64,000 nucleotides of DNA, taken from assembly GCF_000003815.2 (NCBI RefSeq), contig NC_049979.1, positions 3,001,353 to 3,065,352 of the forward strand, read 5' to 3'. This stretch comes from Branchiostoma floridae (lineage: Eukaryota > Chordata > Leptocardii > Amphioxiformes > Branchiostomatidae). The notes under the pieces were generated by a model. That model had not been told where the DNA came from, ran no database searches, and was given only the letters and a program-made list of their open reading frames with translations. The translations under genes were made by a program, and so were the position numbers. Positions within the stretch are counted from its first letter, which is position 1, and each line of letters begins with the position of its first letter. This document shows, piece by piece, positions 50,701 to 55,811 of this stretch.

Positions 50701-52917
50701 GCTTTCCTGCACCAGTTATGTTACTCTACTGCTTATCACACACATGTACTGTAATCTACAGGAATATAGAATTTGAAAAAAATTAAGGTAACATTTATCA
50801 TGAAATTATTCCTATATTTCTAGAAAATGACCTTTACTGTAAGATAAAAATGAGATAGGTGATGAACAAAACAAAAATGATAACTACTAAGGTTTTATGT
50901 ACATTGACCGGTTAATGTTTCATCCACAGAGCAAGTCAAGGTACAGTACTAATGCAATACAGAAAGCCAAGAGATAGAAATAGTCTGCATTTACTTGCAA
51001 ACGTTGACTTTCTGTATGACTTGCTTTTTCAAAAGATATCACATAGATTGAAGATTATGCATATGCTTTGAATAGAATAGAGGATGACTGCCATTCCGAA
51101 ATAGAACAACGGTTACATAGAAGAGAGAAATACACTGTATAGACTTGTATTTCCCTAAATCATTGTAATGCAAACATTAATTTATACTTCTAATGCAGCT
51201 AGACAAACCTTTCACTGCAAAACATATCTGATCCTTTATTTCAAATCTAAAAAGCAAGAGGTTTAGTGTTATCTAGTCCATCTTGTACCTAACAACTTTG
51301 AGAATGGTTTGTTGTGACCCGTGTATAGCCCAGTGTGGCAAAAATTTGCAACAAAGGCATTCATTCATTCATTGCTTCTTTGCTTCGTCCGCAGAACAAG
51401 AAGACTCCAGGTCAGACAGCGACAAGGAGAGCGAAAGCGGAAACAGCGAAACGAGCGAGCCCGAGAACAAAAAGAAGAGGCGGTCCGACGCCAACCAGTC
51501 CGATAGCAAACAAGGTGCCAACCAGAGGCCGAACAAGAGACGACGGAGTGTGACGAGCAACAAGAAGGCCGACAAGAACCGGCCGGTGGGCCACCTCTCG
51601 GAGAGAGACGCTTCGGAGAACAACAGTGAAACAAAATCAGATGCCAAATTAGACGTAGCGGATGCATATTCCTTTCGCACAGAGGACAGTGAAGAGAACG
51701 GTGCTACAGACCCGGCGGACGTGCTGAGCGTGTCCTCGGTGCACACGGTCGACACAGACGAGGATTTGCAGGCGGACAAGGCTTCCCTTTCTTCTTCCAC
51801 GGACAAGAAACACAGGAAGGCTGCAAAGAAGGCGAGGAGGAGATCCCGTCCGTCGGTGGACTCGGAGACAGAGCACTCGGTCCAGTGGGTCTCCTCCGCC
51901 TCCAGTGCAAATGACTCGATAACTAACAAAGGTGCTGAGAAAAGTAGACAAACGCTGCTGGAGAGAGCCCCTCCGGCGTTCCTATCCTCCCCCGAGAACG
52001 ACTCGGGCCTGAGAATCAAGTCGGAGCCCAGGGAGGGGAGCTTAGATAGCGACGGTTGGAACAACCCGCCCAACCGGCAGGCCTCCGAGGCCCAGTCCCC
52101 CCCACCTCCCCCTCCAGACAATCAGGCCAGGCTGCTTCCCAGCGGCATGCCGCTAGTCTCTTCCAACTCCAGCCAAGTAACCATTCCAGACTCGGTGCTC
52201 ACGCCGCCCACCACCGAAGGCACCAGCGCGACCGCGACCCTCTCCCCCGCCCCCCTCTGTCTCACCTCCAGAAGTTCGGGGGCCGGGACGACCACCGAAA
52301 CCTACACCATCACCCCCCCGCTCTCCGTCTCTCCCAGGGAATCCAGGTACCCCATGGGCGCGAGCGTGTTTTCCAGGGAAGTGTTCGCGCGCCAGCACAT
52401 GTACCCCAAGGAAAGTGCAACCGAAGGACTCCAGAGGTTCCTCGGAACCCATCAAAGACTGCCCGTGACCAGCGCCGTCACGGCGGGGGCGTACCAGAGG
52501 ATGTACAGCGCCGAGGCCATGAAGGCGGGGTTCTCGGACGTGCCCTACGCGAGCCACGCCAACCTGCACCTCCCCACCTCGCAGCCTGTCAACCTGCTCG
52601 ACAGTGGGGGGGCGCACCTCGGGGAGGGGCACTACGTGCTCGACAACTCCGCCATGGAGATGCTCTACAGACAGGTGCGGCACGGCTTCCCTCCGCCCGG
52701 CGCCTACGGCAACGCCATGCAGCCCGCCGACCTGCTGCCGGGCGTCGACCCGCAGACGCACCACGCGGCGGGCGCCGCGGCCGCCATGGGGATGTACCAG
52801 ACGCCGGACGGATTCATCGCCACGGCGCCCTTCCACCTCTTCGGCGGGACGCTCCCGACACAACAGCAGCAGCAGAACAAGCAGCAAAACGACGACCAGG
52901 ACGGCAGCCCCGTCTGA
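3054..52917 (+). CDS. NPAS3: NPAS1/NPAS3-type bHLH-PAS transcription factor, 3' part of gene (8 exons)
   Basis: Eight exons join in consistent phase to 827 codons and a stop. In family terms the product is a class I bHLH-PAS protein that dimerises with ARNT-type partners and regulates transcription in the nucleus; the insect orthologue is trachealess and vertebrates have NPAS1 and NPAS3. Residues are numbered from the first visible codon. PAS-A covers about 1-194 ([48 protein letters not shown] then VIHVTGRL). PAS-B covers about 195-279 ([19 protein letters not shown]). [11 protein letters not shown] segment follows, then a Ser/Asp-rich acidic stretch, basic clusters, and a tail with IPDSVLTPP and MEMLY motifs shared with vertebrate NPAS3. 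The bHLH exons are absent and must lie upstream of the window. I label it NPAS3 because the tail matches NPAS3 best, but in an invertebrate it would be the single pre-duplication NPAS1/3 gene. Family assignment is very secure. Confidence 0.95.
4281..4584. mobile_element. Inverted-repeat element with 41-bp termini
   Basis: Bases 4281-4321 and 4518-4558 are inverted copies with about 38 of 41 matches (core GGATATAGGAG and ACACAACCAGCAG). A 12-base direct repeat, GACCATGAATAT, occurs at 4275-4286 and 4585-4596 and may be the target duplication. Internal sequence with TCTCAGACACCTTCGTC recurs inverted at about 32815-32990. Non-autonomous; superfamily not determined. Confidence 0.65.
4609..4690 (-). 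repeat. tRNA-derived SINE head (minus strand)
   Basis: On the minus strand the sequence reads GGTTCTGGGTTCGAATCC, a good Pol III B box, preceded by a degraded A-box/D-arm half with no intact cloverleaf. A related head (GGTTCTGGGTTCAAAAT) is on the minus strand at about 48797-48870. Not a functional tRNA gene. Confidence 0.5.
8221..8636. mobile_element. hAT-like non-autonomous element, copy 1
   Basis: Begins TAGGGCTGGATACCGGTACA and ends with the inverted counterpart TGTACCGGTACCCACCCCTA. TAGGG(C/G)TGG termini resemble hAT elements. No transposase is present, and the flanking 8 bases are only partly alike. The interior TCTACCAAGTTTTACAGTCA and GGTCCAGG blocks recur at 9703-10130 and 31755-31965. 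Confidence 0.6.
9703..10130. mobile_element. hAT-like non-autonomous element, copy 2
   Basis: Shares ordered blocks with the element at 8221: AAAAACTGTTTTTTCTTCTT near the left end, TACCAAGTTTCTACAGTCAA, GGGCCATTGTTTTGAGTATT and CCTCTGGACCTGAATTTTGT near the right. The ends are eroded. A TAGAG microsatellite expansion is present near 9850. Confidence 0.6.
10717..10921. mobile_element. Palindromic MITE-like element (TGTAACG family), copy 2
   Basis: Contains AGTTCACCTTTATCCG on the left and ACGGATATAGGTTACCCC plus GGTAAACAAGCGCTAC on the right, with the same inner GTCGACAGA segment as the other copies. The ends are more eroded than in the copy at 56888. A CA microsatellite abuts the right end. 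Confidence 0.7.
13540..13760. promoter_or_regulatory. Candidate regulatory block with POU-like core
   Basis: CATGTGCATATTCATGAGGC (13608-13627) contains overlapping POU/octamer-type half-sites, followed by unique sequence (CTGAAATTTGACGCCGAATC). Inference only. Confidence 0.3.
15000..16430. promoter_or_regulatory. Candidate regulatory block in NPAS intron a-b
   Basis: Unique-looking, GC-balanced sequence with little self-similarity in the window, unlike the flanking AT-rich repeats. It includes ACATATTCATGAGCTCCC and TTTGTAATGCCATTTGGATG, octamer/homeodomain-like cores. Vertebrate NPAS3 introns are known to be dense in conserved noncoding elements, so this is a plausible enhancer; conservation cannot be tested here. 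Confidence 0.3.
20648..20722. repeat. (TA)n microsatellite
   Basis: About 75 bases of almost uninterrupted TA dinucleotides with two TG interruptions. Confidence 0.9.
20795..20965 (-). repeat. Fragment related to the 27530 SINE body
   Basis: Shares TTTACCACATTTGTGGAA, GACTATCACCTTTTCAAGAT and the following CCAGAAAGG/CCTTTCTGAG region with 27535-27670. It lacks the tRNA-like head. Confidence 0.55.
21261..21529. repeat. Acceptor-side junction duplication at exon b
   Basis: Unit A (21261-21346) starts ATTCTACTAG and ends CCCAGGTTGAGATGACTGGC plus AGC. Unit B (21347-21529) starts with the same ATTCTACTAG and ends TTCAGGTTGAGATGACCGGC plus AGC, the true exon start. The duplicated block therefore includes the splice acceptor and the first 18 coding bases of exon b. 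GGAAAGGATCTTGAG is further repeated inside. From the decoy acceptor the frame stays open until a TGA at 21482. Confidence 0.85.
21512..21695 (+). CDS. NPAS3: NPAS exon b: PAS-A middle and variable loop
   Basis: Starts in phase 0 after TTCTTCAG and ends in phase 1 with CCGG|GTAAGC. It encodes [20 protein letters not shown], nearly invariant in the family, followed by a low-complexity Gly/Ser/Pro loop of about 40 residues. Vertebrate members have a similar length-variable insertion in PAS-A here. Both edges are duplicated nearby: the acceptor plus the first 18 coding bases recur at 21311-21346, and the last 35 or so bases plus donor recur at 21741-21778. The listed edges are the only ones that join the neighbouring exons in frame. 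Confidence 0.93.
21741..21778 (+). repeat. Intronic copy of exon b 3' edge and donor
   Basis: CTTCCTCCTTTCCC, then GAACATATAGAACCGG|GTAGGG repeats the last 35 or so bases of exon b (donor GTAAGC) 80 bp downstream, with a small internal deletion of TCCCG-type bases. The GT at 21776 could serve as a second donor. Confidence 0.8.
21816..21832. repeat. Poly-C tract (17 C)
   Basis: A run of 17 C, followed by GGGACCCC, about 120 bases after exon b. The minus strand is a G-run with quadruplex potential; such runs are also prone to sequencing length error. Confidence 0.85.
22807..23237. mobile_element. MITE of the GGCCACACC family, copy 1 (eroded right end)
   Basis: Left terminus GGTCACACCAATTTTATTTG is followed by TTGGTTCACGGATT. 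The interior AAGTTTTCAGCTTGAAAAAA is shared with the copy in the PCDH15 intron (60219-60586). The right inverted repeat is recognisable only as AAAAAATAGGAGTGGGTC and beyond. Confidence 0.65.
23640..24660. promoter_or_regulatory. Candidate regulatory block in NPAS intron b-c
   Basis: Unique sequence with CCATAAATTGCATGCC (Cdx/POU-like), TTTAATTGCGACATTTG, AAATAATTAAGTG and other homeodomain-like cores between repeat-rich flanks. Inference from composition and motif density. Confidence 0.3.
25215..25435. repeat. Minisatellite, 4-5 units of about 45-55 bp
   Basis: Units share ACCATTGGTTGTAAGTT, a variable middle, then CTTTTGTTTCGTAAGTT. Intronic; no splice-site content. Confidence 0.75.
26836..27057. 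mobile_element. Palindromic MITE-like element (TGTAACG family), copy 3
   Basis: Left end TGTAACTCTAGTTTACC, right end GGTGAACTAGCGTTACA; internal GGTAACCTATATCCGTTGC is mirrored by GCAACGGATATAGGTTACC. Length 222 bp, equal to copy 1. Confidence 0.75.
27530..27880 (-). repeat. tRNA-derived SINE, minus strand, beside exon c
   Basis: Read on the minus strand it starts GTGGCGCAGTGGCAGCGTG (A box) and continues to GGACCGAGTTTGAATCCC (B box), followed by a body with GTGTCACCTTGGAAAAGGC. Body sequence (ACCTTTTCAAGATGT and ATTTACCAC on the plus strand) recurs at about 20800-20960. The SINE head ends 34 bases before exon c, just outside its pyrimidine tract. Confidence 0.75.
27915..28027 (+). CDS. 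NPAS3: NPAS exon c: [14 protein letters not shown] segment
   Basis: The acceptor TTTCCGCAG lies 35 bases from the edge of a minus-strand SINE. Phase 1 start (split Asp codon with exon b) and phase 0 end. The peptide includes [20 protein letters not shown] and ends GYK, which in the family is followed directly by VIH(I/V)TGRL, the start of exon d. That places the true donor at 28028 (AAG|GTGGGT). The last 28 coding bases with their donor are repeated nine more times immediately downstream in 31-bp units, giving nine more potential donors. Confidence 0.94.
27998..28306 (+). repeat. 31-bp minisatellite replicating the exon c 3' end and 5' splice site
   Basis: The unit is the last 28 coding bases of exon c plus the first intron bases GTG. 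One copy is the exon end itself (27998-28027); nine follow at exact 31-bp spacing (starts 28028, 28059, 28090, 28121, 28152, 28183, 28214, 28245, 28276). Every junction reads AAG|GTGGGT except the last, AAG|GTGGGA at 28307. Substitutions are few (for example CACCTC for CACGTC, CATGTC for CAAGTC). All three frames are nearly free of stops. In the exon frame the first stop is the TGA at 28235 in the unit starting 28214. Confidence 0.95.
29383..29608. mobile_element. MITE of the GGCCACACC family, copy 2
   Basis: Left end GGCCACACCAATTTTATTTG, right end mirrored as CTGGTGTGGCC; 226 bp. Flanking trinucleotides TAA and TCA differ by one base from a TNA duplication. No coding capacity. Confidence 0.7.
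30300..31620. promoter_or_regulatory. Candidate regulatory block in NPAS intron c-d
   Basis: Long unique GC-balanced stretch with AAATATGGATTTTACGTCAC, AACGATCATAAATATCC and GATAAATATTACAAAAGCC segments. It lacks the window's repeat families, making it one of the larger clean intronic blocks. Confidence 0.3.
31727..31754. mobile_element. Solo left end of a GGCCACACC MITE
   Basis: GGCCACATCAATTCAATTTT then TGGTTCTTGGA matches the family left terminus but is cut by a hAT-like fragment. Confidence 0.5.
31755..31965. mobile_element. hAT-like element fragment
   Basis: Left part AGGGGTGCATATAAAACCG and internal TACCAAGTTTCTACGGTCAA match the 8221/9703 family; the right half is missing. It interrupts the left end of a GGCCACACC-type element at 31727, so it may be a nested insertion. 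Confidence 0.5.
32475..32695. mobile_element. MITE of the GGCCACACC family, copy 3
   Basis: Left end GGCCACACCAATTCAATTTG, right end AATTTTTAAGGCC; 221 bp, flanked on both sides by TAA, a 3-bp target duplication of the TNA type known for PIF/Harbinger-like transposons. Confidence 0.72.
32812..32992. mobile_element. Partial copy of the 4281-type inverted-repeat element
   Basis: Carries GATACAAGCTTAGCCATGTT, AGCGGTGAGAAG, GAAGGTGTCTGAGAGACG and ACCTGCTGGTTGTGTTAAAA, matching the element at 4281-4584, partly in inverted order. It ends about 35 bases before NPAS exon d. Confidence 0.6.
33027..33220 (+). CDS. NPAS3: NPAS exon d: end of PAS-A and inter-PAS linker
   Basis: Starts in phase 0 after TTTCTTTCGTCAG and ends in phase 2 with CCCAG|GTAAAA. 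It encodes [17 protein letters not shown], then [20 protein letters not shown] and [11 protein letters not shown], a close match to vertebrate NPAS3. The 3' 74 bases and the donor are copied 148 bp downstream at 33295-33368 with one difference. Reading through this donor meets a TAA at once, so the exon boundary is firm. Confidence 0.95.
33295..33370 (+). repeat. Intronic copy of the last 74 bases of exon d with donor
   Basis: Matches 33147-33220 at 73 of 74 positions; the one difference (AAT to AAC in an Asn codon) is synonymous. The copy ends CCCAG|GTAGGA, a usable donor. The sequence before it (GGGTAGAAAG) has no pyrimidine tract, so it is unlikely to act as an exon on its own. Confidence 0.9.
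33380..33495 (-). repeat. Dispersed repeat (CTGACGAAAG...GTCTGACC type), copy 1
   Basis: Minus-strand copy recognisable by ACCTGGATATAGTTTTGGAA, CGGTCAGACGTTTCA and CAGTGACACTGAAGAG. The same ordered blocks occur at about 38200-38352 (minus), 41045-41165, 55812-55930 and 63700-63840 (plus). Probable SINE or MITE of unknown type. Confidence 0.6.
34930..36000. promoter_or_regulatory. Candidate regulatory blocks in NPAS intron d-e
   Basis: Two unique segments (about 34930-35320 and 35690-36000) with AACCTAATTGATTT, GCGATATTAATACAAG and CCACCTGG-like neighbours. No coding potential was recognised. Confidence 0.28.
37763..38025. mobile_element. MITE of the GGCCACACC family, copy 4, abutting exon e
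   Basis: Left end GGTCACTCCAATTTAATTTG, right end AATTAAATTGGTGTAGCC; flanked by TAA on both sides (37760-37762 and 38026-38028). Only 23 bases separate the right target duplication from exon e. The sequence CCTAAT across the element edge is a reasonable branch point 25 bases from the exon. Confidence 0.75.
38052..38158 (+). CDS. NPAS3: NPAS exon e: PAS-B start
   Basis: Split codons at both ends (phase 2 in, phase 1 out). The peptide contains [20 protein letters not shown] and then [14 protein letters not shown], the N-terminal half of PAS-B. Acceptor GTTGCAG, donor ACT|GTAAGT. A short inverted-repeat element ends 26 bases upstream of the exon (23 bases beyond its target duplication), so the branch point probably lies at the element edge. 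No junction duplication was seen. A copy of a dispersed repeat begins about 40 bases downstream. Confidence 0.94.
38200..38352 (-). repeat. Dispersed repeat, copy 2
   Basis: Contains GGTTAGACATTCAGGTAATA, CAAGCAACTGGATATGATTT, GGGTCAGACATTTCAGATAA and AGTCAGTGACACTGAAGAG. GCAGTTACTCAAGCAACTGG is locally doubled. It starts about 40 bases after exon e. Confidence 0.65.
41045..41172 (+). repeat. Dispersed repeat, copy 3
   Basis: Plus-strand copy: TTGTCACTGACGAAAGATGA, ATCGTCTGACCGTTCCCAAA, CATCCAGTTGCTTG and CCTGGATGTCCAACCTTCAT in order. Confidence 0.65.
41649..41908. repeat. Direct repeat R, copy 1
   Basis: About 260 bp shared with 45101-45348 in the same orientation, starting AAAGTTAATGCTGTAAGTTT and ending AAATCAGCTTCATCTTG. 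The similarity is high with small indels, and the two lie in different introns. Shorter related pieces occur near 43905 and 45000 (GTACTGCAGNGGAACTTCCAG). Confidence 0.8.
41890..42270. promoter_or_regulatory. Candidate regulatory block in NPAS intron e-f
   Basis: GATGATGCATTATCGACAAC, GGAATTTACAGGCGGCAATA and GTATCAATTAGGAATATTG in unique, GC-balanced sequence directly after direct repeat R. Inference only. Confidence 0.28.
42722..42912 (+). repeat. SINE body fragment, 5' truncated
   Basis: Shares AGCACTCAGCA, CACATCACTACC, GACCAGCCCCCTGCTGTAGT and GCCCAAGGGCTAC with the SINE at 47524-48760 but lacks the tRNA-like head. It lies between two diverged copies of TTCTGCCACTGGGA...GAAATGTGC (about 42531 and 42973). 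Confidence 0.6.
43314..43505 (+). repeat. Two upstream copies of the exon f acceptor and 5' half
   Basis: Copy A (about 43314-43401) and copy B (43402-43505) each contain a CCAGTTACCA-type exon segment, GGGTGCAGACATGTTG, then GCTCATTTGTTTGTTT and an acceptor (ATTGCAG or ATTTCAG). Copy B begins TGATAAACAAGGGTCAGGTG exactly like exon f and is offset by 104 bp. From copy B the frame stays open until the TGA at the real exon start. Confidence 0.85.
43506..43653 (+). CDS. NPAS3: NPAS exon f: PAS-B end and PAC
   Basis: Phase 1 start (split Leu) and phase 2 end with CTCAG|GTGACC. The peptide includes [35 protein letters not shown], then IFINYVL, the characteristic PAS-B/PAC strand pattern with the YRW and GGYIWVQ motifs. 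The acceptor and 5' half of this exon have two degraded copies upstream, the nearer starting at 43402. Only the 43506 start continues in frame through the whole PAC motif. Confidence 0.94.
45101..45348. repeat. Direct repeat R, copy 2
   Basis: Second copy of the segment at 41649-41908, sharing GGCCCCTCTAGCAGC, TATCTCAGCTTGTTTGTC and GATTAACAATCAAGACAGA. Either a dispersed repeat or a local duplication; no terminal structure was seen. Confidence 0.8.
46028..46440. repeat. Tandem repeat, 3 units of about 150-165 bp
   Basis: Units share ATGGTCT(C/T)(G/A)GTTTG, AGTGACA(C)CTGTCAATAGTT, CTGTTGC and CTGAATCAGAG(C/T)T(A/G)C, starting near 46036, 46200 and 46355. Confidence 0.75.
47698..47728. repeat. 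31-bp target site duplication, left copy
   Basis: Identical to 48661-48691 over 31 bases (begins TGTAGTGATTGTTGACTAGC). Together they bracket the LINE fragment. Confidence 0.9.
47729..48660 (-). mobile_element. 5'-truncated non-LTR retrotransposon (LINE) with reverse transcriptase C-terminus
   Basis: On the minus strand an open frame of about 245 codons enters at the truncation point (upstream of the first Met at 48614) and stops at 47925. It contains [42 protein letters not shown] and FSWNELPP, the thumb and C-terminal region typical of jockey/CR1-like reverse transcriptases. The catalytic fingers and palm are missing. The 3' end has a TAAATAAAA-type tail. A perfect 31-bp target duplication encloses it. 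The frame is intact to its stop, suggesting a fairly recent insertion; it is a dead-on-arrival copy. Confidence 0.9.
48661..48691. repeat. 31-bp target site duplication, right copy
   Basis: Perfect copy of 47698-47728, marking the 5' side of the minus-strand LINE insertion. Confidence 0.9.
48797..48870 (-). repeat. Second tRNA-like SINE head, minus strand
   Basis: The minus strand reads AAGGTTCTGGGTTCAAAAT with a degraded D-arm half, related to the head at 4609-4690. Confidence 0.4.
49187..49311 (+). CDS. NPAS3: NPAS exon g: PEYKDIPMD and Ser/Asp-rich segment
   Basis: Acceptor CCCCTCCAG; phase 2 start (split Ser) and phase 1 end (ACAG|GTGATT). The peptide begins [18 protein letters not shown] and continues into [15 protein letters not shown], matching the post-PAS segment and Ser/Asp acidic run of NPAS3. 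The final 50 bases or so, including the donor, are the seed of a satellite of about 140 bp with six more intronic copies. Confidence 0.92.
49262..50270 (+). repeat. Satellite of about 140 bp replicating exon g 3' edge and donor
   Basis: Six intronic copies follow the exon edge. Each contains CAACTCTTCTG, ACATTCAAAAGCAAATCAGA and CTCCAACCATGACACAG, then GTGATTACTT or ATGATTACTT, a T-rich run, TTTCATGAGGCTG and AGAACATAGGATAT. Donor positions: 49610, 49760, 49903 and 50180 keep GT; 49459 and 50041 read AT. The copies resemble each other more than the exon, implying expansion from one diverged duplicate. Confidence 0.92.
49312..51394. other. NPAS intron g-h (2.1 kb)
   Basis: The first 950 bases are the exon-edge satellite. 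The region to 50420 resembles the 4281-type element (GCGGTGAGAAGGAG, TGGTTGTGTAAAAG). The rest is AT-rich with no feature recognised. The acceptor before exon h has a good pyrimidine tract (GCTTCTTTGCTTCGTCCGCAG spans it). Confidence 0.65.
51395..52917 (+). CDS. NPAS3: NPAS exon h: C-terminal regulatory tail and stop
   Basis: Long terminal exon of 506 codons plus TGA, entered through TTCGTCCGCAG with a split Glu codon. Order of features: acidic Asp/Glu/Ser stretch; basic clusters NKKKRR, NKRRRS and [15 protein letters not shown] (probable nuclear localisation); an IKSE sumoylation-type motif at about 52015-52026 within a conserved block running into DGWNNPPNR; Pro-rich segment; IPDSVLTPP at 52183-52209; [15 protein letters not shown] at 52653-52667; and a terminal block around [17 protein letters not shown] ending in a Gln-rich tip. 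Several of these motifs are shared with vertebrate NPAS3. The exon is very GC- and CpG-rich, so long shadow reading frames occur in other frames and on the other strand. Confidence 0.95.
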
Positions 52918-54121
52918 AAAACACGGGCGCCCCCTGGTCCTGCAGTTCCCGACTCGGGGCACAGGCAACTCCCGTGCGGATCAGTACAAAAAACATACAT
53001 CTGATTGTTGTACCATCCTCACCACGTTGTGTGTGTGTATGTGTGTGTTTTTGTCCATGAAACTGACAACACCACAAGCAAAATTGTTAAGATCCGCCCG
53101 TTTCTGTAACCAATACGCCACCGACTCCACAGTATCCGGATCCCCCAGGAGTTGCCTGTGCCCCGAACCTGACATGGATGATGTGATCAACTCGAGGAGT
53201 GCAGTTTTCACCCCACACAGAAATGCCGCGCGTGCATTCTCTCCCCTCGCTGCTCCCCTATAGCCAATTCTACAGTGTTCCGTGGAGTTTTACTGCTTAG
53301 CTCTTGTAACTGTTGCGTAATCGTCGAGAGGTCCTGCTTATACATGTATACGTGCAAAATGCTTGTGAGTTTGCCACACACAAGCCACATCTAATTGTTG
53401 CATCTCAATTCACCCACAGAAAACTGCACTCCTCGAGTCTACTACAGATATCTCTACATTACTCACCCGACTGACATTGTACAATACTTAAGTAACCGTT
53501 GTTGGAATCCTTTCCGTGCCCAGTTTGCTCAGATTTTTGGGGGTGCATATCCGCCGGATATTCCAGAATTTTCCACAGTAGTTCCTCCTGGCAACTGGCG
53601 AAAACACCCGGAGAGGAAAAAAAAAAGTCTCTACTTCCAACTAGTTTGTTGAAATTCTTGTTGTTGGTGCTTGTGCTTTGAGCAGCTATTGTAAGAATGA
53701 GGAAGAAAATGACTTCTCAGACACAGAAAGAAATGCCATACTGCCCATGTTCTGGGCCCTTTTGCCATGCCCTGCCATTCAAGTCCAATCCGAGTAGCAC
53801 AGACAAAACAAAATCTGCAGACGACAGTACATCAAAACAGTACAGCGAAGCCTTTCATTCCAATCAAATTGAATCTTTTTGGAACTACGAAGGATAGGAT
53901 TGTAGATTTTGTATTAATGTAAATTGATTTTGTACAAAAATTTAAAAAAAAACGGGATATGACCCCCTACCTCCGGCAGGCCAAACGTCAGGAGATTGCA
54001 GCAAATCCTTATTTTGTCTGTGGAATTTCAGTAATGTTGCGATTGTGTAAATATTAGGCTAAATATCTTGGTAGCAATCTTGCAATGATGCTAACTTGCA
54101 CTTTTCTCGTTTTGTGTTGGT

Positions 54122-54201
54122 GCCTCAATGAAATTGAGGCGGCCTCGTTATCTATGTTGATGTCCTGTCTCATTTTTTTTGCTCCCTCAATGAGATTGAG
54201 G
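54122..54201 (+). other. Paired stem-loops in the 3'UTR
   Basis: GCCTCAAT-GAA-ATTGAGGC at 54122-54140 is a perfect 8-bp stem with a 3-base loop. CCTCAAT-GAG-ATTGAGG at 54185-54201 is a second copy with a 7-bp stem. They could act in the mRNA (protein binding or stability) or be traces of a small repeat; the sequence does not decide. Confidence 0.5.
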
Positions 54202-55408
54202 CTAAATTTAATTCTGAATAATTTAATTAAGGATTTATATACTGCTTGCTGCTTGGAACAAGCAGGACTTTGTTGAGGAAGAGTTTGTATTTTTTGTTAA
54301 CAGCTTCAGAAGCGTACAAGAAAGGTCTCGGTTGAGACGGAGCTTAGACAATGTTATGTTGAGGTGAAATCCAGGGAGTGAGAGATAGAGGATAAAAGCG
54401 GGTGAAAAACATCAGTTTCCAACTGAAGATATAAAATGCACAGTTTAATATCACAAGTGATGAATATTTGTGAGTCTCAGAAAAAGAAAAAAAAAAACTC
54501 CACGGAGCCGGCAACAGAGAAAATCCCGGCTCTGACGGCGAACCTTTCCCCAGACTGACAAATACGACTGACGAATTCTCTGCCAACCACGACTAATTGT
54601 TGGGAGATAAATTGTTAGAGAAGAATTACTATCTAACTACTACGGAGCCACGCTGTGGTGGTGGTGCAGTACGTTTTATTGTGGAGATGTTGTGTCGTCG
54701 AATCTCATTCCAGCTAATCAAAGTGGTTGTGCTCAAACACATCATGTTGTGGAAAAAAAGTGTCCAAATAACAATCTGGGTGTGGAGTTTTCTTGCTTGT
54801 CTACGAGAGACAAGGTTTGCCAAGACATGGCCTTTTCTTGGAATACATTTTTAATGTGAATAGCAGAAATTCAATGTCATTGCAATAATGGCCTATTTTT
54901 CATGCCATGTGTTGACAAATATTGCTAAAACATCCGAATGAATGTCGAAATTGCGTAGGTAGTAGACACAATATTGCAATCTTCCATCAAATTATTTTTG
55001 AATACTTGAAAATAATTGGGATCAGACGTTGCAATGAATGATTTCAGTGACAATACCCACGAGAACGAAGCTCTCACACGTAGCTCTACTGCAATTATAA
55101 CAACGGAGTCTCTCTCTACACATTCAAACCCACAATCAAGCTCTACCTTCCATATATATGGTAACTACACACACTTTAACACCCATCAGTCTCAAACAAC
55201 TCTTATACACAGTCACACACACCAGAATACACACCTACATACGTACGTACCGTAGTCGTTTGCTCGTAACATTAACTCATTTCATGCCCACACACAGCCG
55301 TAGTGTAGCAGTGTACCGTTGGTGTTTTCCAGCTCTTTACCGGAATTGTGAATTATGTGGTGGTCCCTCTACCAACAGTGTGTAAACATGTTTCTCCAGC
55401 CGTACACA

Positions 55409-55414
55409 AATAAA
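55409..55414 (+). terminator. Candidate poly(A) signal of NPAS gene
   Basis: Canonical AATAAA followed about 30-60 bases later by a GT-rich downstream element (TGTGTTACC, then TTTGGTGTGGTG). It is the best-formed polyadenylation signal between the NPAS stop codon and the next gene. Confidence 0.5.
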
Positions 55415-55480
55415 AGGTGTTCTAATGCTTTGAACCGCGTCTGTGTTACCTGGTCATTTGGTGTGGTGAATTTTATCTAT

Positions 55481-55519
55481 GTTATATATATATATATATA
55501 TTTAGAGAGAGAGAGAGAG
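55481..55519. repeat. (TA)n and (GA)n microsatellites
   Basis: TATATATATA run directly followed by TTTAGAGAGAGAGAGAG. Confidence 0.9.
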
Positions 55520-55811
55520 GGACTCGAAATTCATTCTGGAGAATACCGTATTTTCTTGATTTGAAAAGTACACAGTTTTAGAACTTTTCAAAATCCAAAA
55601 GGTATAACTACTGCATATTAGAAAAATTGTATTCTTCTTCTTTGAAAGCCCACATTCTGCATATAGAATATTTTGGCTTTTTTGTGTGTGGTGCGGATAC
55701 GCGTTGGCTTACTTCTGTCTTATTAACTATGATCTGTTACACATTATTCCTCTCTTCTGCATAGTAATTCATAGTTTGGATAAAAAAACATGCTCTCCAA
55801 CGAGATCACTT

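Larger units (their letters stand above)
52918..55435 (+). other. NPAS3: 3' untranslated region of NPAS gene (inferred)
   Basis: Continuous AT-rich sequence after the stop with no coding signal. It holds a GT-rich run near 53030, a Pumilio-type TGTAAATA at 54046-54053, two almost identical stem-loops at 54122 and 54185, and a poly-A tract near 54487. The first AATAAA after the stop that has a GT-rich stretch behind it is at 55409. The extent is inferred from that signal; no transcript evidence is available, and an earlier cleavage site is possible. Confidence 0.55.

Noticed and set aside
51369-52121. Minus-strand open frame of 250 codons opposite NPAS exon h
   Set aside because: It is the complement of a GC- and Ser/Lys-rich coding exon; the translation is low-complexity Ser/Leu-rich with no family, and the plus strand is clearly coding.
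52056-53060. Plus-strand frame of 334 codons and minus-strand frame of 271 codons (52153-52968) over exon h
   Set aside because: Both are shadows created by high GC content. The true frame has conserved NPAS3 motifs, and the shadows are Arg/Pro- or Val/Gly-rich without homology.
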